Positions 25,793 to 34,704 of a stretch of 64,000 nucleotides of DNA are shown piece by piece. Position numbers and translations under genes: made by a program. The notes beneath the pieces were generated by a model, which worked only from the letters and a program-made list of their open reading frames with translations, was not told the DNA's origin and made no database searches. The first letter of the stretch is position 1. Each line of letters begins with the position of its first letter. This stretch comes from CAZDDB01 sp963843285. GTDB lineage: Bacteria > Acidobacteriota > HRBIN11 > JAKEFK01. The stretch is from positions 62,001 through 126,000 of the forward strand of contig CAWJJO010000006.1 in the NCBI GenBank assembly GCA_963843285.1, read 5' to 3'.

Positions 25793-27265
25793 TCAGAGGT
25801 TCATGTCCACCCACACGCTCTTGACCTGCGTATATTGTTCCAGAGCGTGCATGCCGAGTTCGCGGCCAAATCCGCTTTGTTTATAACCGCCGAACGGAGA
25901 GGCAGGATCATAGATATTGTAGGTGTTGATCCAGACCGTTCCAGCCTTTAACCGCTTCGCAATGTAGTGCGCCTTCTTAATATCGCGAGTCCACACGCCC
26001 GAAGCAAGACCATAAATGGAATCATTTGCCTGGGCGATCAAATCATCGATATCTTTGAATGTGATTGCCGATAGCACCGGACCAAAGATTTCCTCACGGG
26101 CGATTTTCATCTGATTGGTCACGCTGTCAAAGATAGTTGGCTGGATGAAGTAGCCTTTTCCCTCTCCAACTTTCGCCCGGTCGCCACCCAGGACCAATCG
26201 AGCGCCTTCCTCTTTTCCGATGCCGATGTAGGAAAGGACTTTTTGCAATTGATCGTTTGAGCAGAGTGGCCCGAATCGGGTCTTGGGGTCCAGTGGATCG
26301 CCTACCTGCATTTTCTTGCCACGCTCCAATAGCTTTTCCAGAAACGCATCATGCGCCGATTCCTGTACAAACAGGCGCGATCCCGCTGCACAAACTTCTC
26401 CCTTGTTGTAAAAGATTCCAGTCAGCGCTCCACGTACGGCTGCATCAAGATCCGCGTCCTCTAGCACAATGTTTGGAGACTTCCCACCCAGCTCCAGAGT
26501 GATCTTTTTGATTGTCTTTGCCGCCTCTTGCATGATTGTGATCCCGGTTGATGTTCCGCCCGTGAACGCGATTTTATCCACACCCGGATGACGCACGAGC
26601 GCCATCCCGGTGGTTCTTCCACTTCCCGTTACTACGTTATATGCGCCTTCCGGCAAGCCCACCTCCTGACAGATCTCAGCGAGCTTCAATGCTGTGAGCG
26701 AGCTTTGTTCTGACGGTTTGTGTACCACGGCATTTCCCATCGCCAGTGCGGGGGCAATCTTCCAAACCGCGAGTAAAATCGGAAAGTTCCAAGGAGTAAT
26801 AGCTCCGACAACCCCCACGGGCTCCCGTAATGTATAGTTCAGGTAGTTGCCGCGAACGGGAATCGTCTCGCCATGGAATTTGTTTGCCCATCCGGCATAG
26901 TACTGGAAGATCTCAGCAATAAAAGGGATGTCGATGTTTTTGCTTTCTGAGATCGGTTTCCCGATATCAATCGTTTCCAGATACGCCATCTCATCCAGAT
27001 GAGCCAGAATGGCGTCTGCAATCTTATTCAGGAATTTGCCGCGGTCTGTAGCGCTCAGTTTGCTCCAGGCGCCATTCTCCTTCGCATTGTGAGCTGCGAT
27101 GACCGCACGATGGACGTCTTCATCATCGGCTAGCGCGAGCTTCGTGATCTCCAATTCCGTTGCAGGATTAGTCGTAACAAATGTTTTTCCCGAATGAGGA
27201 TCGGTCCATTGTCCGTTGATAAAAAGCTTTGCCTGTGGGAGAAGGTGTTGTGTATCAGATGACAT
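25793..27265 (-). CDS. NAD(P)-dependent aldehyde dehydrogenase
   Basis: 490 aa, the normal family length. NAD-binding site (AFTGGTSTGITIM), catalytic Glu in TLELGGKSPN and nucleophilic Cys in NKGEVCAAGS near residue 300; C-terminal PFGGYKQSGFGRELG. Oxidises an aldehyde to the acid; the substrate cannot be read from the sequence, though it resembles betaine/long-chain aldehyde dehydrogenases of the ALDH1/2-like group. It leads a minus-strand series (pepP, DUF1684, small gene, cytochrome c, cupredoxin). Upstream lies a ~220-bp gap with AT-rich inverted repeats. Confidence 0.95.
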   Translation of the reverse strand: MSSDTQHLLPQAKLFINGQWTDPHSGKTFVTTNPATELEITKLALADDEDVHRAVIAAHNAKENGAWSKLSATDRGKFLNKIADAILAHLDEMAYLETIDIGKPISESKNIDIPFIAEIFQYYAGWANKFHGETIPVRGNYLNYTLREPVGVVGAITPWNFPILLAVWKIAPALAMGNAVVHKPSEQSSLTALKLAEICQEVGLPEGAYNVVTGSGRTTGMALVRHPGVDKIAFTGGTSTGITIMQEAAKTIKKITLELGGKSPNIVLEDADLDAAVRGALTGIFYNKGEVCAAGSRLFVQESAHDAFLEKLLERGKKMQVGDPLDPKTRFGPLCSNDQLQKVLSYIGIGKEEGARLVLGGDRAKVGEGKGYFIQPTIFDSVTNQMKIAREEIFGPVLSAITFKDIDDLIAQANDSIYGLASGVWTRDIKKAHYIAKRLKAGTVWINTYNIYDPASPFGGYKQSGFGRELGMHALEQYTQVKSVWVDMNL

Positions 27266-27283
27266 GAGTTACTCCGTAAATCT

Positions 27284-27487
27284 TAAATATCAAAAATCAA
27301 ATATCAAATAAACATAATTCAATAAGTAAATAATCCGTTTGGATGCGCGGGATTACAATGGTAGTCTTTTGCGCCAGAGTCGCACCACAAGCACGTCGGG
27401 CACAAAGGTGAAACCGGCAGAGAATGTGATTCTTTACTTATGGTTTTATGTTCATTTGATTTTTGATCTTTGATTTTTGATATTTCC
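27284..27487. repeat. AT-rich long inverted repeat in the ALDH/enoyl-CoA hydratase gap
   Basis: The left arm (27284-27316, aaatatcaaaaatcaaatat...) and right arm (27451-27487, ending ttgatttttgatattt) are inverted copies of about 30 bp, separated by some 135 bp. The right arm holds one additional gatctttgatttt unit. The inner part contains a second pattern (ccacaagcacgtcggg) with no match. The palindrome could act as a bidirectional terminator or a repeat of low-complexity origin. Confidence 0.6.
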
Positions 27488-27488
27488 A

Positions 27489-28277
27489 TTATTTCCCTTT
27501 GAATCTGGGTGGACGTTTTTCAAGATAGGCCTGTAGTCCTTCGGATGCGTCTTCGCTTTCAAAGAGGCGTTGCTGCAGTTCCCGTTCCAGAGCGAGCGCA
27601 TCTTGAAAGGAAAGCTCCAGACCGGTCTGCACGGCTCGCTTGATGAGTCCAATCGATTTTGACGCTTTGGAAGGCGGAACAAATTGCTTCGCGTATTCCA
27701 GCGCTTTCTCACTAAAACCGTCGGAGTCAAGGATGTGGTTGATCAAACCAAGTTCCAGCGCCTGCTCGAAATCGAACGTTTTACCTATCGCCATCATTTC
27801 AATTGCTCTGGATTTTCCGATCAGACGTGCAAGACGCTGAGTTCCACCCGTTCCCGGCAAAACGCCAAGGTTCACTTCGGGCAATCCGATTTTTCCCGCC
27901 CCTTTCCGCGCAATCCTGATGTCGGCGGCGAGAGCAACTTCCAATCCTCCTCCAACGCAATGGCCGTTGATCGCTGCGATTACAAGCTTTGGCGTCTGTT
28001 CCAAACGATTCAAGGTTTCATTGGCGTGAAGGCAAAAGTAGTACTTGAATTGTGGCGTCACGCTTGTAAGCATACGGATGTCGGCGCCTGCGCAAAAAAA
28101 CCTCTCTCCGCTTCCCTGGATCATAATTGCGTGAACATCGTCCTGAAACCGCGCCTTCAGGATGGCGTCGTCGAGTTGCCGCATCATTTCGTAACTGTAC
28201 GTGTTTGCGGGAGGATCGTTCAGGGTAAGTACTGCGATTCCTTGTTCTTCGGTGTATGCAACGAGATTTTCGCTCAT
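27489..28277 (-). CDS. Enoyl-CoA hydratase/isomerase family protein
   Basis: 262 aa crotonase-fold protein. The CoA/oxyanion stretch reads GERFFCAGADIRML and GHCVGGGLEVALAADIRIA; the second Glu of a hydratase is present in GLPEVNLGVLPGTGGTQRLA. Both acidic positions of true hydratases (in GGLE and PEVN) are kept, so hydratase activity of fatty acid beta-oxidation is the best guess. It is separated from the aldehyde dehydrogenase gene by 223 bp of repeats, so it may form its own transcript. It is divergent from the TPR gene at 28423, whose promoter lies between them. Confidence 0.92.
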   Translation of the reverse strand: MSENLVAYTEEQGIAVLTLNDPPANTYSYEMMRQLDDAILKARFQDDVHAIMIQGSGERFFCAGADIRMLTSVTPQFKYYFCLHANETLNRLEQTPKLVIAAINGHCVGGGLEVALAADIRIARKGAGKIGLPEVNLGVLPGTGGTQRLARLIGKSRAIEMMAIGKTFDFEQALELGLINHILDSDGFSEKALEYAKQFVPPSKASKSIGLIKRAVQTGLELSFQDALALERELQQRLFESEDASEGLQAYLEKRPPRFKGK

Positions 28278-28361
28278 AATGCCTTTCTTAAAAACGGTTC
28301 ACCATTTTAGCACAAGCCGAATGAAGGGCCCGCGTTGGGTCACTACTGACCACCCGTTATT

Positions 28362-28391
28362 TTGACAGAAAAAAAATCGGTATAGTATAAT
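28362..28391 (+). promoter_or_regulatory. Canonical sigma-70-type promoter for the TPR gene
   Basis: TTGACA (28362-28367) and TATAAT (28386-28391) with an 18-bp spacer, both perfect consensus hexamers. Predicted start of transcription near 28398, giving a 5' leader of about 25 nt to the ATG at 28423. It also lies 85-115 bp upstream of the divergent enoyl-CoA hydratase start. Confidence 0.85.
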
Positions 28392-28422
28392 ACTTCGTTA
28401 TTGTTTCCGAGCATCAAAAAGC

Positions 28423-30450
28423 ATGCAAGTTACAGATTCAGAACAAAACAACATTACCGAACTTCTTACAAAATGCGAAGGTTCCCTTCACGCCAAGGAT
28501 TTTGAGGAGGCCATCAACGGTTGCCGCGCCATCCTGACGATTTCTCCGGACAATCGACGCGCTCGAGAGTTGATGGATGAAGCTCAGAGCAAACTGGAAG
28601 CAGAACTTTTCACCCGTGAAAATCTGCGGAAAGCGCAAGAGTTTTTTGCCACCCGCAATTTTCAGAAGTGCATCAATGAATGCCAGAAGATCCAGTTGCT
28701 CGATCCGGACAATGCCATTGTCAGCGAATTGATGACCAGCGCTCAAGCAAAACTTGAGGCAGAACCGTTCGTGCAGAACTTCATCAGCTCGGGTCGTTCG
28801 TTGTTCGAGAGCGGCTTGTACAGTGAGGCCATCGCGCAATGGGAGAAAGTCCGCGCAATTGATCCGGCATATCCGGATCTCGACCGATTGATCGGCAATG
28901 CAAAGTCCAGGATGGATATGACTGGCGTAGGGGCCGAAGCTACCATGCGGATGTTTGATGCTCCTGAGGAGGCTGCCGTCGAAGGGGCCGAGCCGTTCGG
29001 TTTTGTCTCCGATCAGGACCGGGTTCAGCAATTGCTTGAGGAAGGGGAGCAGCTTTATCAGAGCGGACAGTACCAGAAAGCGATTGAAGCCCTGTCAGAA
29101 ATCTTTATGCTCGATGTTAACCATCCCGAGGCATTGCAGAAGATTGAAGCGGCGCGGGCTGCGGCTAATGAACAAAGGCTGCGCATCAAGGACGACTTAA
29201 AGAAAGCGCAGCAAACTTACGAGCAAGGAGATGTCGCTGCAGCCCATGAACTCTTCAAACAGGTGGCCGCAATCGATCCGGAAAACAGCGAAGCTCAAAA
29301 GTATCTGGCCTTGATCGGTCGTTCGGAAGGAGAGCCTGCAGGATTGGACGATTTGATTGCACAGGGTTCCGAAGCAGAAAAGAACGGGCAATACCGGCAG
29401 GCGGCTCAATACTTCTCACAAGCGCTCGCGGTCGATCCTGAAAATGCAGGTCTCGCGGACAGAATCAAGAACCTCAATCTGCAGGCAAAGAGACAGGAAC
29501 AGAACAAGACGCTTCTCGGAAACGCTCGTGCCTTTGTTGCGGAAGGGAAGGTTGAATCCGCCCGTCATGCTCTCAGTAAAGTTTTGGAAGCCGATCCCTC
29601 CAGTCAAGAAGCTCTCGATCTTTTGCGTGAACTAAAGGAGCTTCCTGCCGGCGCTCCAGGCGTAGCGCAACGGGGGGCGCGCGTTGCGGTATCCGCGCGG
29701 AAAGCTGGAGGAGCCAAAGGGTTCCCAATGATTCCAGTTGCAATCGGTTCACTACTGATTGTCGCGTTTGGAAGTGCAGGTTATTTCTTTTTTCGGGATA
29801 AGGGGAACGACCCGGATCATCGTCCGGCGATTTCCCGTACTGGGAAACCACCTTCGGATCCTTCGACCCGACCCAATACCAAGCCAGGGTCCGCAAACGC
29901 GTCGACTTCACAAAAGAAACCTGCTGTTCCAATAAATGAAGATAGTATCCAGAAGATGGATCGTCTGCTTCGTGAAGCAAACTTCTATTACCGGGAAAAA
30001 CAGTATACGGAAGCGATCGCAAAAGCCGATGAAATACTCAAGACCGATCCTTCGAATAAGGACGCCATCGGCTTGAAGCTTCAGGCAAGAAAGATGATTG
30101 CCGATCTTCAGGCCTCGGAACGAAAGATACTCGATGATGCGAATACATATTTTACTTATTCCGATTATGTTGGAGCAGTCAAGTTATACGAAAAATATAT
30201 CGAGCTTCATCCGGATCAGAAACAAGAATTGCAGCCGAGAGTTCTCATGTGCTATTACAATCTAGGCGTTCTTGCGATCCGTGAGTGGAGATGCGACCGC
30301 GCGGGCGATTATTTTCGGCAGGTACTATTCATTGATGAAACCGACCGGCTCAGTCAGGAAGCTTTGGGCATTGCCCGGAGATGCCAGCGATCCGGCGCCA
30401 GCGATATTGAAGTCCGCAAAGCAGTCGCGCTGATGGAAGTGCGGCGTTAA
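28423..30450 (+). CDS. TPR-repeat protein with one central transmembrane segment
   Basis: 675 aa. Residues 1-410 hold tandem TPR-like helical repeats (FEEAINGCRAILTISPDNRR, then YSEAIAQWEKVRAIDPAYPD and others). A transmembrane helix at about 433-452 (FPMIPVAIGSLLIVAFGSAG) follows, then a Pro/Ser/Thr-rich linker and more TPRs (530-675). No signal peptide is present, so the first block is probably cytoplasmic and the second periplasmic. The repeat pattern is very like the C-terminal half of the kinase at 46601, so the two may belong to the same scaffold-type system. The zinc-ribbon/RDD protein gene starts 12 bp after the stop. Confidence 0.85.
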   Translation: MQVTDSEQNNITELLTKCEGSLHAKDFEEAINGCRAILTISPDNRRARELMDEAQSKLEAELFTRENLRKAQEFFATRNFQKCINECQKIQLLDPDNAIVSELMTSAQAKLEAEPFVQNFISSGRSLFESGLYSEAIAQWEKVRAIDPAYPDLDRLIGNAKSRMDMTGVGAEATMRMFDAPEEAAVEGAEPFGFVSDQDRVQQLLEEGEQLYQSGQYQKAIEALSEIFMLDVNHPEALQKIEAARAAANEQRLRIKDDLKKAQQTYEQGDVAAAHELFKQVAAIDPENSEAQKYLALIGRSEGEPAGLDDLIAQGSEAEKNGQYRQAAQYFSQALAVDPENAGLADRIKNLNLQAKRQEQNKTLLGNARAFVAEGKVESARHALSKVLEADPSSQEALDLLRELKELPAGAPGVAQRGARVAVSARKAGGAKGFPMIPVAIGSLLIVAFGSAGYFFFRDKGNDPDHRPAISRTGKPPSDPSTRPNTKPGSANASTSQKKPAVPINEDSIQKMDRLLREANFYYREKQYTEAIAKADEILKTDPSNKDAIGLKLQARKMIADLQASERKILDDANTYFTYSDYVGAVKLYEKYIELHPDQKQELQPRVLMCYYNLGVLAIREWRCDRAGDYFRQVLFIDETDRLSQEALGIARRCQRSGASDIEVRKAVALMEVRR

Positions 30451-30462
30451 CGGTTTTGCCGC

Positions 30463-31287
30463 ATGAATTGTCCAGGATGCGGTTACTCGAATCCGGAAAA
30501 AAGTGAAAACTGCAGACGTTGCGGATCTGCCATGCTTTCTGAACCGGTTCCCGAATGGCGGAAGGAAGTTGCACAGAAAGTCCGCGCCTACGGAGACAGG
30601 AAGAAGCGTCTAACCACTCCTCCTGGTCCTCTTCGTGAACAGGAAAATGAAGAACTGACCCCTGCTCCGCCTGAGGTCACTCCCCCTGACCGCCCCCCAC
30701 TTCCAGTGGCGCCTCCGGCGCCCCAACCTCGAGTTGCGCCCAGACCTGTGGCATTTCGCGAACAGCCCGCTCCGGAACAACCTTCCGCTGCTCATCCTTC
30801 TGTAGAGATTTGGAGCGCTGATCTTAATTCAGAGTCTGATGCGGAAGATGCCTCCGGTTTGTATCTCAGTCGAAGATGTGCTGCGTTTTTTATCGATCAT
30901 AGCATTCTTGGACTGGCGTTTGCGGGCATTGTCTTTTCTGTTTCGACATTGTTGCAACAGGAAAGCCTTCAGCTCTTAAGAACGGTGTGGCCTTCCGCGC
31001 TTGGAATCTTACTGCTGATTCATTTTGCATACTATATTTACTTCTATAAGACATCTCGCCAAACACCCGGTCAAGTTTTTCTATCGCTCGAACTGAAGGA
31101 CCCTTCCTCCATGCAGATCCCATTGCAAAAGATTCTGATGCGTTGGATGGCAATGATCGGCCTCAGTGTATTCAACTTAATCCCTGCTATGTTCGGGAAA
31201 AAATTGCTGCTGGATGTTTTCTCGGGAACGGAAATCCGCTCTCTCCGAAACAGGCGAAACGGAAACGGGGAATGGAACATCAACTGA
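30463..31287 (+). CDS. Zinc-ribbon / RDD-family membrane protein
   Basis: 274 aa. Four cysteines (3, 6, 17, 20; MNCPGCGYSN then CRRCG) make an N-terminal zinc ribbon. A long Pro-rich linker (about 50-110) leads to an RDD-type membrane domain with about three hydrophobic segments: RRCAAFFIDHSILGLAFAGI opens it and SRQTPGQVFLSLEL follows. RDD proteins have no settled function. It lies 12 bp after the TPR gene and overlaps the start of the next membrane protein gene by 16 nt, so the three are probably one transcript from the promoter at 28362. Confidence 0.88.
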   Translation: MNCPGCGYSNPEKSENCRRCGSAMLSEPVPEWRKEVAQKVRAYGDRKKRLTTPPGPLREQENEELTPAPPEVTPPDRPPLPVAPPAPQPRVAPRPVAFREQPAPEQPSAAHPSVEIWSADLNSESDAEDASGLYLSRRCAAFFIDHSILGLAFAGIVFSVSTLLQQESLQLLRTVWPSALGILLLIHFAYYIYFYKTSRQTPGQVFLSLELKDPSSMQIPLQKILMRWMAMIGLSVFNLIPAMFGKKLLLDVFSGTEIRSLRNRRNGNGEWNIN

Positions 31288-32144
31288 CGGCAACTGCGCA
31301 AAGCAAGTACAGTACCGGCTCGCGGAGATGGGGAATGGCGTGGTATGGATACATTGCAATCCTTGCGCTGGCGGGTTGCCAGTACTTGATGTTTCAAAAA
31401 GTCGAACCCGTACACACTTTTTTTACACCGATTCAATGGTGGAATTACATTTTTCTTGCTGATGCCGTTGTGTATGGACGGGAAAAGAAGAGTGTGATTG
31501 CCTCGTATCCGCTGGAATTTCTGATCATGCTGGTTCTCTCGAACGTATGCTGGCTAATGTTTGAGGGGTACAACATCGTTCTCCAGAACTGGTATTATGT
31601 GAACCTTGCGCCGCAGACTTGGCAGCGAATTCTCGGGGCAGGCGCTGCTTTTGCGACGATTTTCCCCGGGATCTTCATTACCGCGGATCTATTAGAATCC
31701 TTCGGATTGTTTCGAAACCTCCCGATCAAGCGTAAGGTGATCAGCCCTGTGTTTCTGGCCGGGTCTTTCTGGGGAGGGCTGGCCGCTGTGATTTTCCCGC
31801 TCGTCTTTCCTTCGCCTTACGTGTTTGGTCTTGTATGGCTTGGCTTTTTTTTCCTCCTTGAGCCCATTAACTATTGGATGGGCAACAGCTCGATCTATGC
31901 CGATCTGAAAGAGGGAAATAGACAGAGACTCTGGCTTCTCCTGGCGGCTGGAGTGATTTGCGGTCTGTTGTGGGAGTTCTGGAATTATTGGGCCAGGGCG
32001 AAGTGGATTTACACGGTGCCGTTTACAAGGCATTTGAAGTATTTTGAAATGCCCTTGCTCGGGTTTCTCGGTTTCCCGCCATTCGCCCTGGAATGTTTCG
32101 CGTTGTATCACTTTACGCGGGGACTACTTCAACCTCGAAAGTAG
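31272..32144 (+). CDS. Polytopic membrane protein, unknown function
   Basis: 290 aa with about eight hydrophobic stretches, for example YGYIAILALAGCQYLMF, FLIMLVLSNVCWLMFEGYNI and RILGAGAAFATIFPGIFITA. Many Trp, Phe and Tyr residues lie near membrane borders. No motif I can tie to a known transporter or enzyme. The ATG at 31272 overlaps the stop region of the RDD gene by 16 nt; a longer in-frame start at 31143 would lie deep within that gene and is not credible. It is convergent with the pseudo-receiver gene, with a 105-bp long palindrome between them. Confidence 0.7.
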   Translation: MEHQLTATAQSKYSTGSRRWGMAWYGYIAILALAGCQYLMFQKVEPVHTFFTPIQWWNYIFLADAVVYGREKKSVIASYPLEFLIMLVLSNVCWLMFEGYNIVLQNWYYVNLAPQTWQRILGAGAAFATIFPGIFITADLLESFGLFRNLPIKRKVISPVFLAGSFWGGLAAVIFPLVFPSPYVFGLVWLGFFFLLEPINYWMGNSSIYADLKEGNRQRLWLLLAAGVICGLLWEFWNYWARAKWIYTVPFTRHLKYFEMPLLGFLGFPPFALECFALYHFTRGLLQPRK

Positions 32145-32149
32145 AGCAG

Positions 32150-32254
32150 GAATTCACCGCAGAGACGCCGAGTACGCTGACGTAGGAAAAGATTAATTTC
32201 GTGAGAAATTTGTTTTTTCTAACTCAGCGATCTTTGCGTCTCTGCGGTGAATTC
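32150..32254. repeat. Long inverted repeat between convergent genes
   Basis: Perfect 19-bp arms: gaattcaccgcagagacgc (32150-32168) and its complement (32236-32254), about 67 bp apart. The right arm touches the stop codon of the minus-strand gene. Arms of this accgcagagacgc type are a dispersed intergenic motif; a related pair is at 41380-41458. It may act as a bidirectional terminator. Confidence 0.8.
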
Positions 32255-33732
32255 TAAAGGAACTGGCCGCGGCGGATGCGGTCCACTTCCTTTCGGGCAT
32301 CACTGATTTCTTTCAGACTATTGAGTAGTTTTTCGTAAAGCCGCGCGTTGTTGATTGCCAGGGAAGCCTGCTGTGCGATGCGGGACAACGTTTGTTTATC
32401 CGCTTCGCGAAACTTCTTGGGATCAAAACTGGCCAGTTCGAGCGAACCCGCCAGCCGGTCCTGCAATGTGATGGGAGCGCAAAGCCAATTTCGCACGTCC
32501 TGTTTGAGGAGAGACTTGAGCAGTTCGAAATCCTTGTGATCAGATTCTGCGCTGATCAGGTTTGGATGCACACGAAGGGGAAGCCACTTTTGCAACGCGG
32601 CTCCGGCAATCATATTTTGTTGAAACTTGTTTCCGCCCAAATAAAAAACCGCGCATTCGGTTGTCTTTTCACTCAGACTGAATAGAAATGCGAATTCAGC
32701 CCCAAAGATCGAGCAACATTCGCTGAGTAGCGTTTGAAACAAAACTTTCGGTTCGAGGCTCACGCTGAGTTTGCGACTGAGCGCCGCCAGCTCGGCTTCA
32801 CGGGAAAGCATCCGTTCGCGATCGAAGTGGAGTTGCGCGTTGTGAAGCGTTAGCATCAACAAATGCGAGAAAATCGTAGCCATGTAAAGATCGTTTTCAT
32901 CTAGAGATCTTCCGGAGTATTTGTTGTTCGCGCTCAGGATTCCGATGACTCGATCACCCGCCTTCATCGGCACACAAACCAGCGACCTGGTTGTGTATTG
33001 ATGATAAAAAGCGGATTCGGAGAATTTTGGATCCTGCTGCACATCCTTAATCAGGAGCGGCTTTCCTTCACGCGCGACATGCCCTGCAATCCCTTCTCCG
33101 ATCTTCTTGACGGTGTTCTGAATGACATAGGGCGTCAACCCTTTTGCCGCTTTGATCCGGAGCTCTTTTGTTTCATGATCGATCAACATGAGGGAGACTT
33201 TTTCTACCTGCAGGATGTCTCCCAGCAGATCGAGAATCCCCTGAAGAAGATCATCTTCCTCGAACGTAATCGTTTTTGGAAATGAATCTTTCAAAGGAGA
33301 AAAGAGTCGCGCGATCCCTTCTTCCAGATGTTCAAAATCTTTACGAGCGTCCACCGCGCTTTTTTGCTGATCTTCAATTGCAAGAGCCATCTTCATTACG
33401 TGCTGTAGATCGTCCGTATTGAGCGGCATCAGAAGGTGCCAGAATGCGCCTCGTTTTACGAGCGACCGTCCCATCCGCGCTTGAGCCATGTTGGTAAAGA
33501 CAACGATGGGTACGCTCGGATAGCGTTTGTAAATTGCGTCAAAGGTCGATTCCCCATCCGTCCGGCGAAGAGAGCCGTTCAAAAGAACGAGATTCGGAAG
33601 TTGTTGATCCATGCGCTTGAAAATCTGTTCTACGGTTGTTTCACTAATGATTTTCCACTCGTTTCGGAGCAGATCTTCCAGCATTTTGAAGCTGAAAGCA
33701 TCGTCATCGACCAGCAAAAGATTTCTTAGCAT
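32254..33732 (-). CDS. Pseudo-receiver protein with two GAF domains
   Basis: 492 aa from ATG 33732; this start overlaps the upstream gene by 7 nt and begins exactly at the receiver (MLRNLLLVDDDAFSFKMLED). The acidic pair is present (Asp9-Asp11) but the phosphoacceptor position is Asn52 (LVLLNGSL) and the conserved Lys is Met (HLLMPLN), so this receiver cannot be phosphorylated normally. Two GAF domains follow, about 165-310 (with a typical VPMKAGDRVIGILSANNKYS) and 335-470 (CAPITLQDRLAGSLELASFD). A coiled coil links and ends them. No DNA-binding, kinase or GGDEF output domain exists. It is co-transcribed with the eIF2B-like gene upstream. Probably a ligand-binding signalling protein. Confidence 0.88.
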   Translation of the reverse strand: MLRNLLLVDDDAFSFKMLEDLLRNEWKIISETTVEQIFKRMDQQLPNLVLLNGSLRRTDGESTFDAIYKRYPSVPIVVFTNMAQARMGRSLVKRGAFWHLLMPLNTDDLQHVMKMALAIEDQQKSAVDARKDFEHLEEGIARLFSPLKDSFPKTITFEEDDLLQGILDLLGDILQVEKVSLMLIDHETKELRIKAAKGLTPYVIQNTVKKIGEGIAGHVAREGKPLLIKDVQQDPKFSESAFYHQYTTRSLVCVPMKAGDRVIGILSANNKYSGRSLDENDLYMATIFSHLLMLTLHNAQLHFDRERMLSREAELAALSRKLSVSLEPKVLFQTLLSECCSIFGAEFAFLFSLSEKTTECAVFYLGGNKFQQNMIAGAALQKWLPLRVHPNLISAESDHKDFELLKSLLKQDVRNWLCAPITLQDRLAGSLELASFDPKKFREADKQTLSRIAQQASLAINNARLYEKLLNSLKEISDARKEVDRIRRGQFL

Positions 33733-34529
33733 GGGTAAAGATCCGTCTTGAGCCCGGTTTCCCAAAAGACGCCATCGATCTCACCGGGTCTCGTTAGATC
33801 AAAATAGTAATTCTCAGTTTGAACCGCAAGAGGACCATGATAAATTTCTTCCAAAGGTCCCTGTCGTTTGAGAAGAGAGTCATTCCAGTTTGGCAGCCAT
33901 TTTTCGCTGGTAGCTACGAAATAATTCCGCTTTCCCCGGAGCCGCGCGATTTGTGTTAATGGGGCTGTGCCCATTTTGTTTACAATTCCATGCTCAGTGA
34001 TCGAGTCGCACCCGAAAGCCAGCAAATCCACTCGCGGAATAACCGAGAAAGCTGCCATATCGCTGATCACATAAACCGTGTGTTGTGTACCACAAAGTGC
34101 TTCCGCCAGAACTCTTCCTTCAAAAGCGGGCCGGCTTTCCGTGCAAAAAATAGTCAGGGGCGTACTCGTCGACTTCAGCGAAGTTAGAAGCAGACTGCTG
34201 TTGGAATGGACCAGCACAGTCTTCACATTCGAAAGATGGCTTGCGAAATGCCGGCATGCGTCCGCCTCATGCCGCTTGTAGGTTTCCAGCCATTCATGAA
34301 TTCGCCCTTCGTTCACCGGTTCTGCGAAAAAGGAACGATACAGATTGTGAATCAGTGCCATCGATGCATGATGCCGGCATATGGATTGCAAATCATTCAG
34401 GATCGATTCGCCGTTCACTCCATCTTCCAAAGAGATGAGCATCCAGTCAATCGTCATGCGCAGGATGGTGGAGGAACCGGACAGATTGTCGTCGATCAAC
34501 TTCTGAAAAGCGTTGATCCTCTCCAGCAT
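33726..34529 (-). CDS. eIF2B alpha/beta/delta-like (sugar phosphate isomerase-type fold) protein
   Basis: 267 aa. The C-terminal half has the family signature: TESRPAFEGRVLAEALCG, then FGCDSITEHGIVNKMGTAPL. This fold includes translation factor eIF2B regulatory subunits, 5-methylthioribose-1-phosphate isomerase (MtnA) and ribose-1,5-bisphosphate isomerase. The bacterial enzyme members keep a catalytic Cys and Asp; here the Asp lies in FGCDSI, and a Cys is adjacent (Cys-Asp), so activity is possible but unproven. Length is shorter than MtnA (about 340-370). Its start is next to the 175-bp gap before YceI, and its stop overlaps the pseudo-receiver gene by 7 nt. Pairing with a GAF protein suggests nucleotide or sugar-phosphate sensing, which is inference. 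Confidence 0.82.
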   Translation of the reverse strand: MLERINAFQKLIDDNLSGSSTILRMTIDWMLISLEDGVNGESILNDLQSICRHHASMALIHNLYRSFFAEPVNEGRIHEWLETYKRHEADACRHFASHLSNVKTVLVHSNSSLLLTSLKSTSTPLTIFCTESRPAFEGRVLAEALCGTQHTVYVISDMAAFSVIPRVDLLAFGCDSITEHGIVNKMGTAPLTQIARLRGKRNYFVATSEKWLPNWNDSLLKRQGPLEEIYHGPLAVQTENYYFDLTRPGEIDGVFWETGLKTDLYPC

Positions 34530-34704
34530 TAATGAATTAGTATAACATGATTCATTAACACTTCGATCTCACGAGCGAGTGAGTTCCTGTTGCAGTAAGA
34601 TCGATTCCAGGAGGCTTGAGTGAAGGAGTATTGACTTCCGAGATGGAGGTCATAATTATGTAAGGAGCCGGTGACTTGTTGTAACCAATGCAGGAGGGTA
34701 GGCT

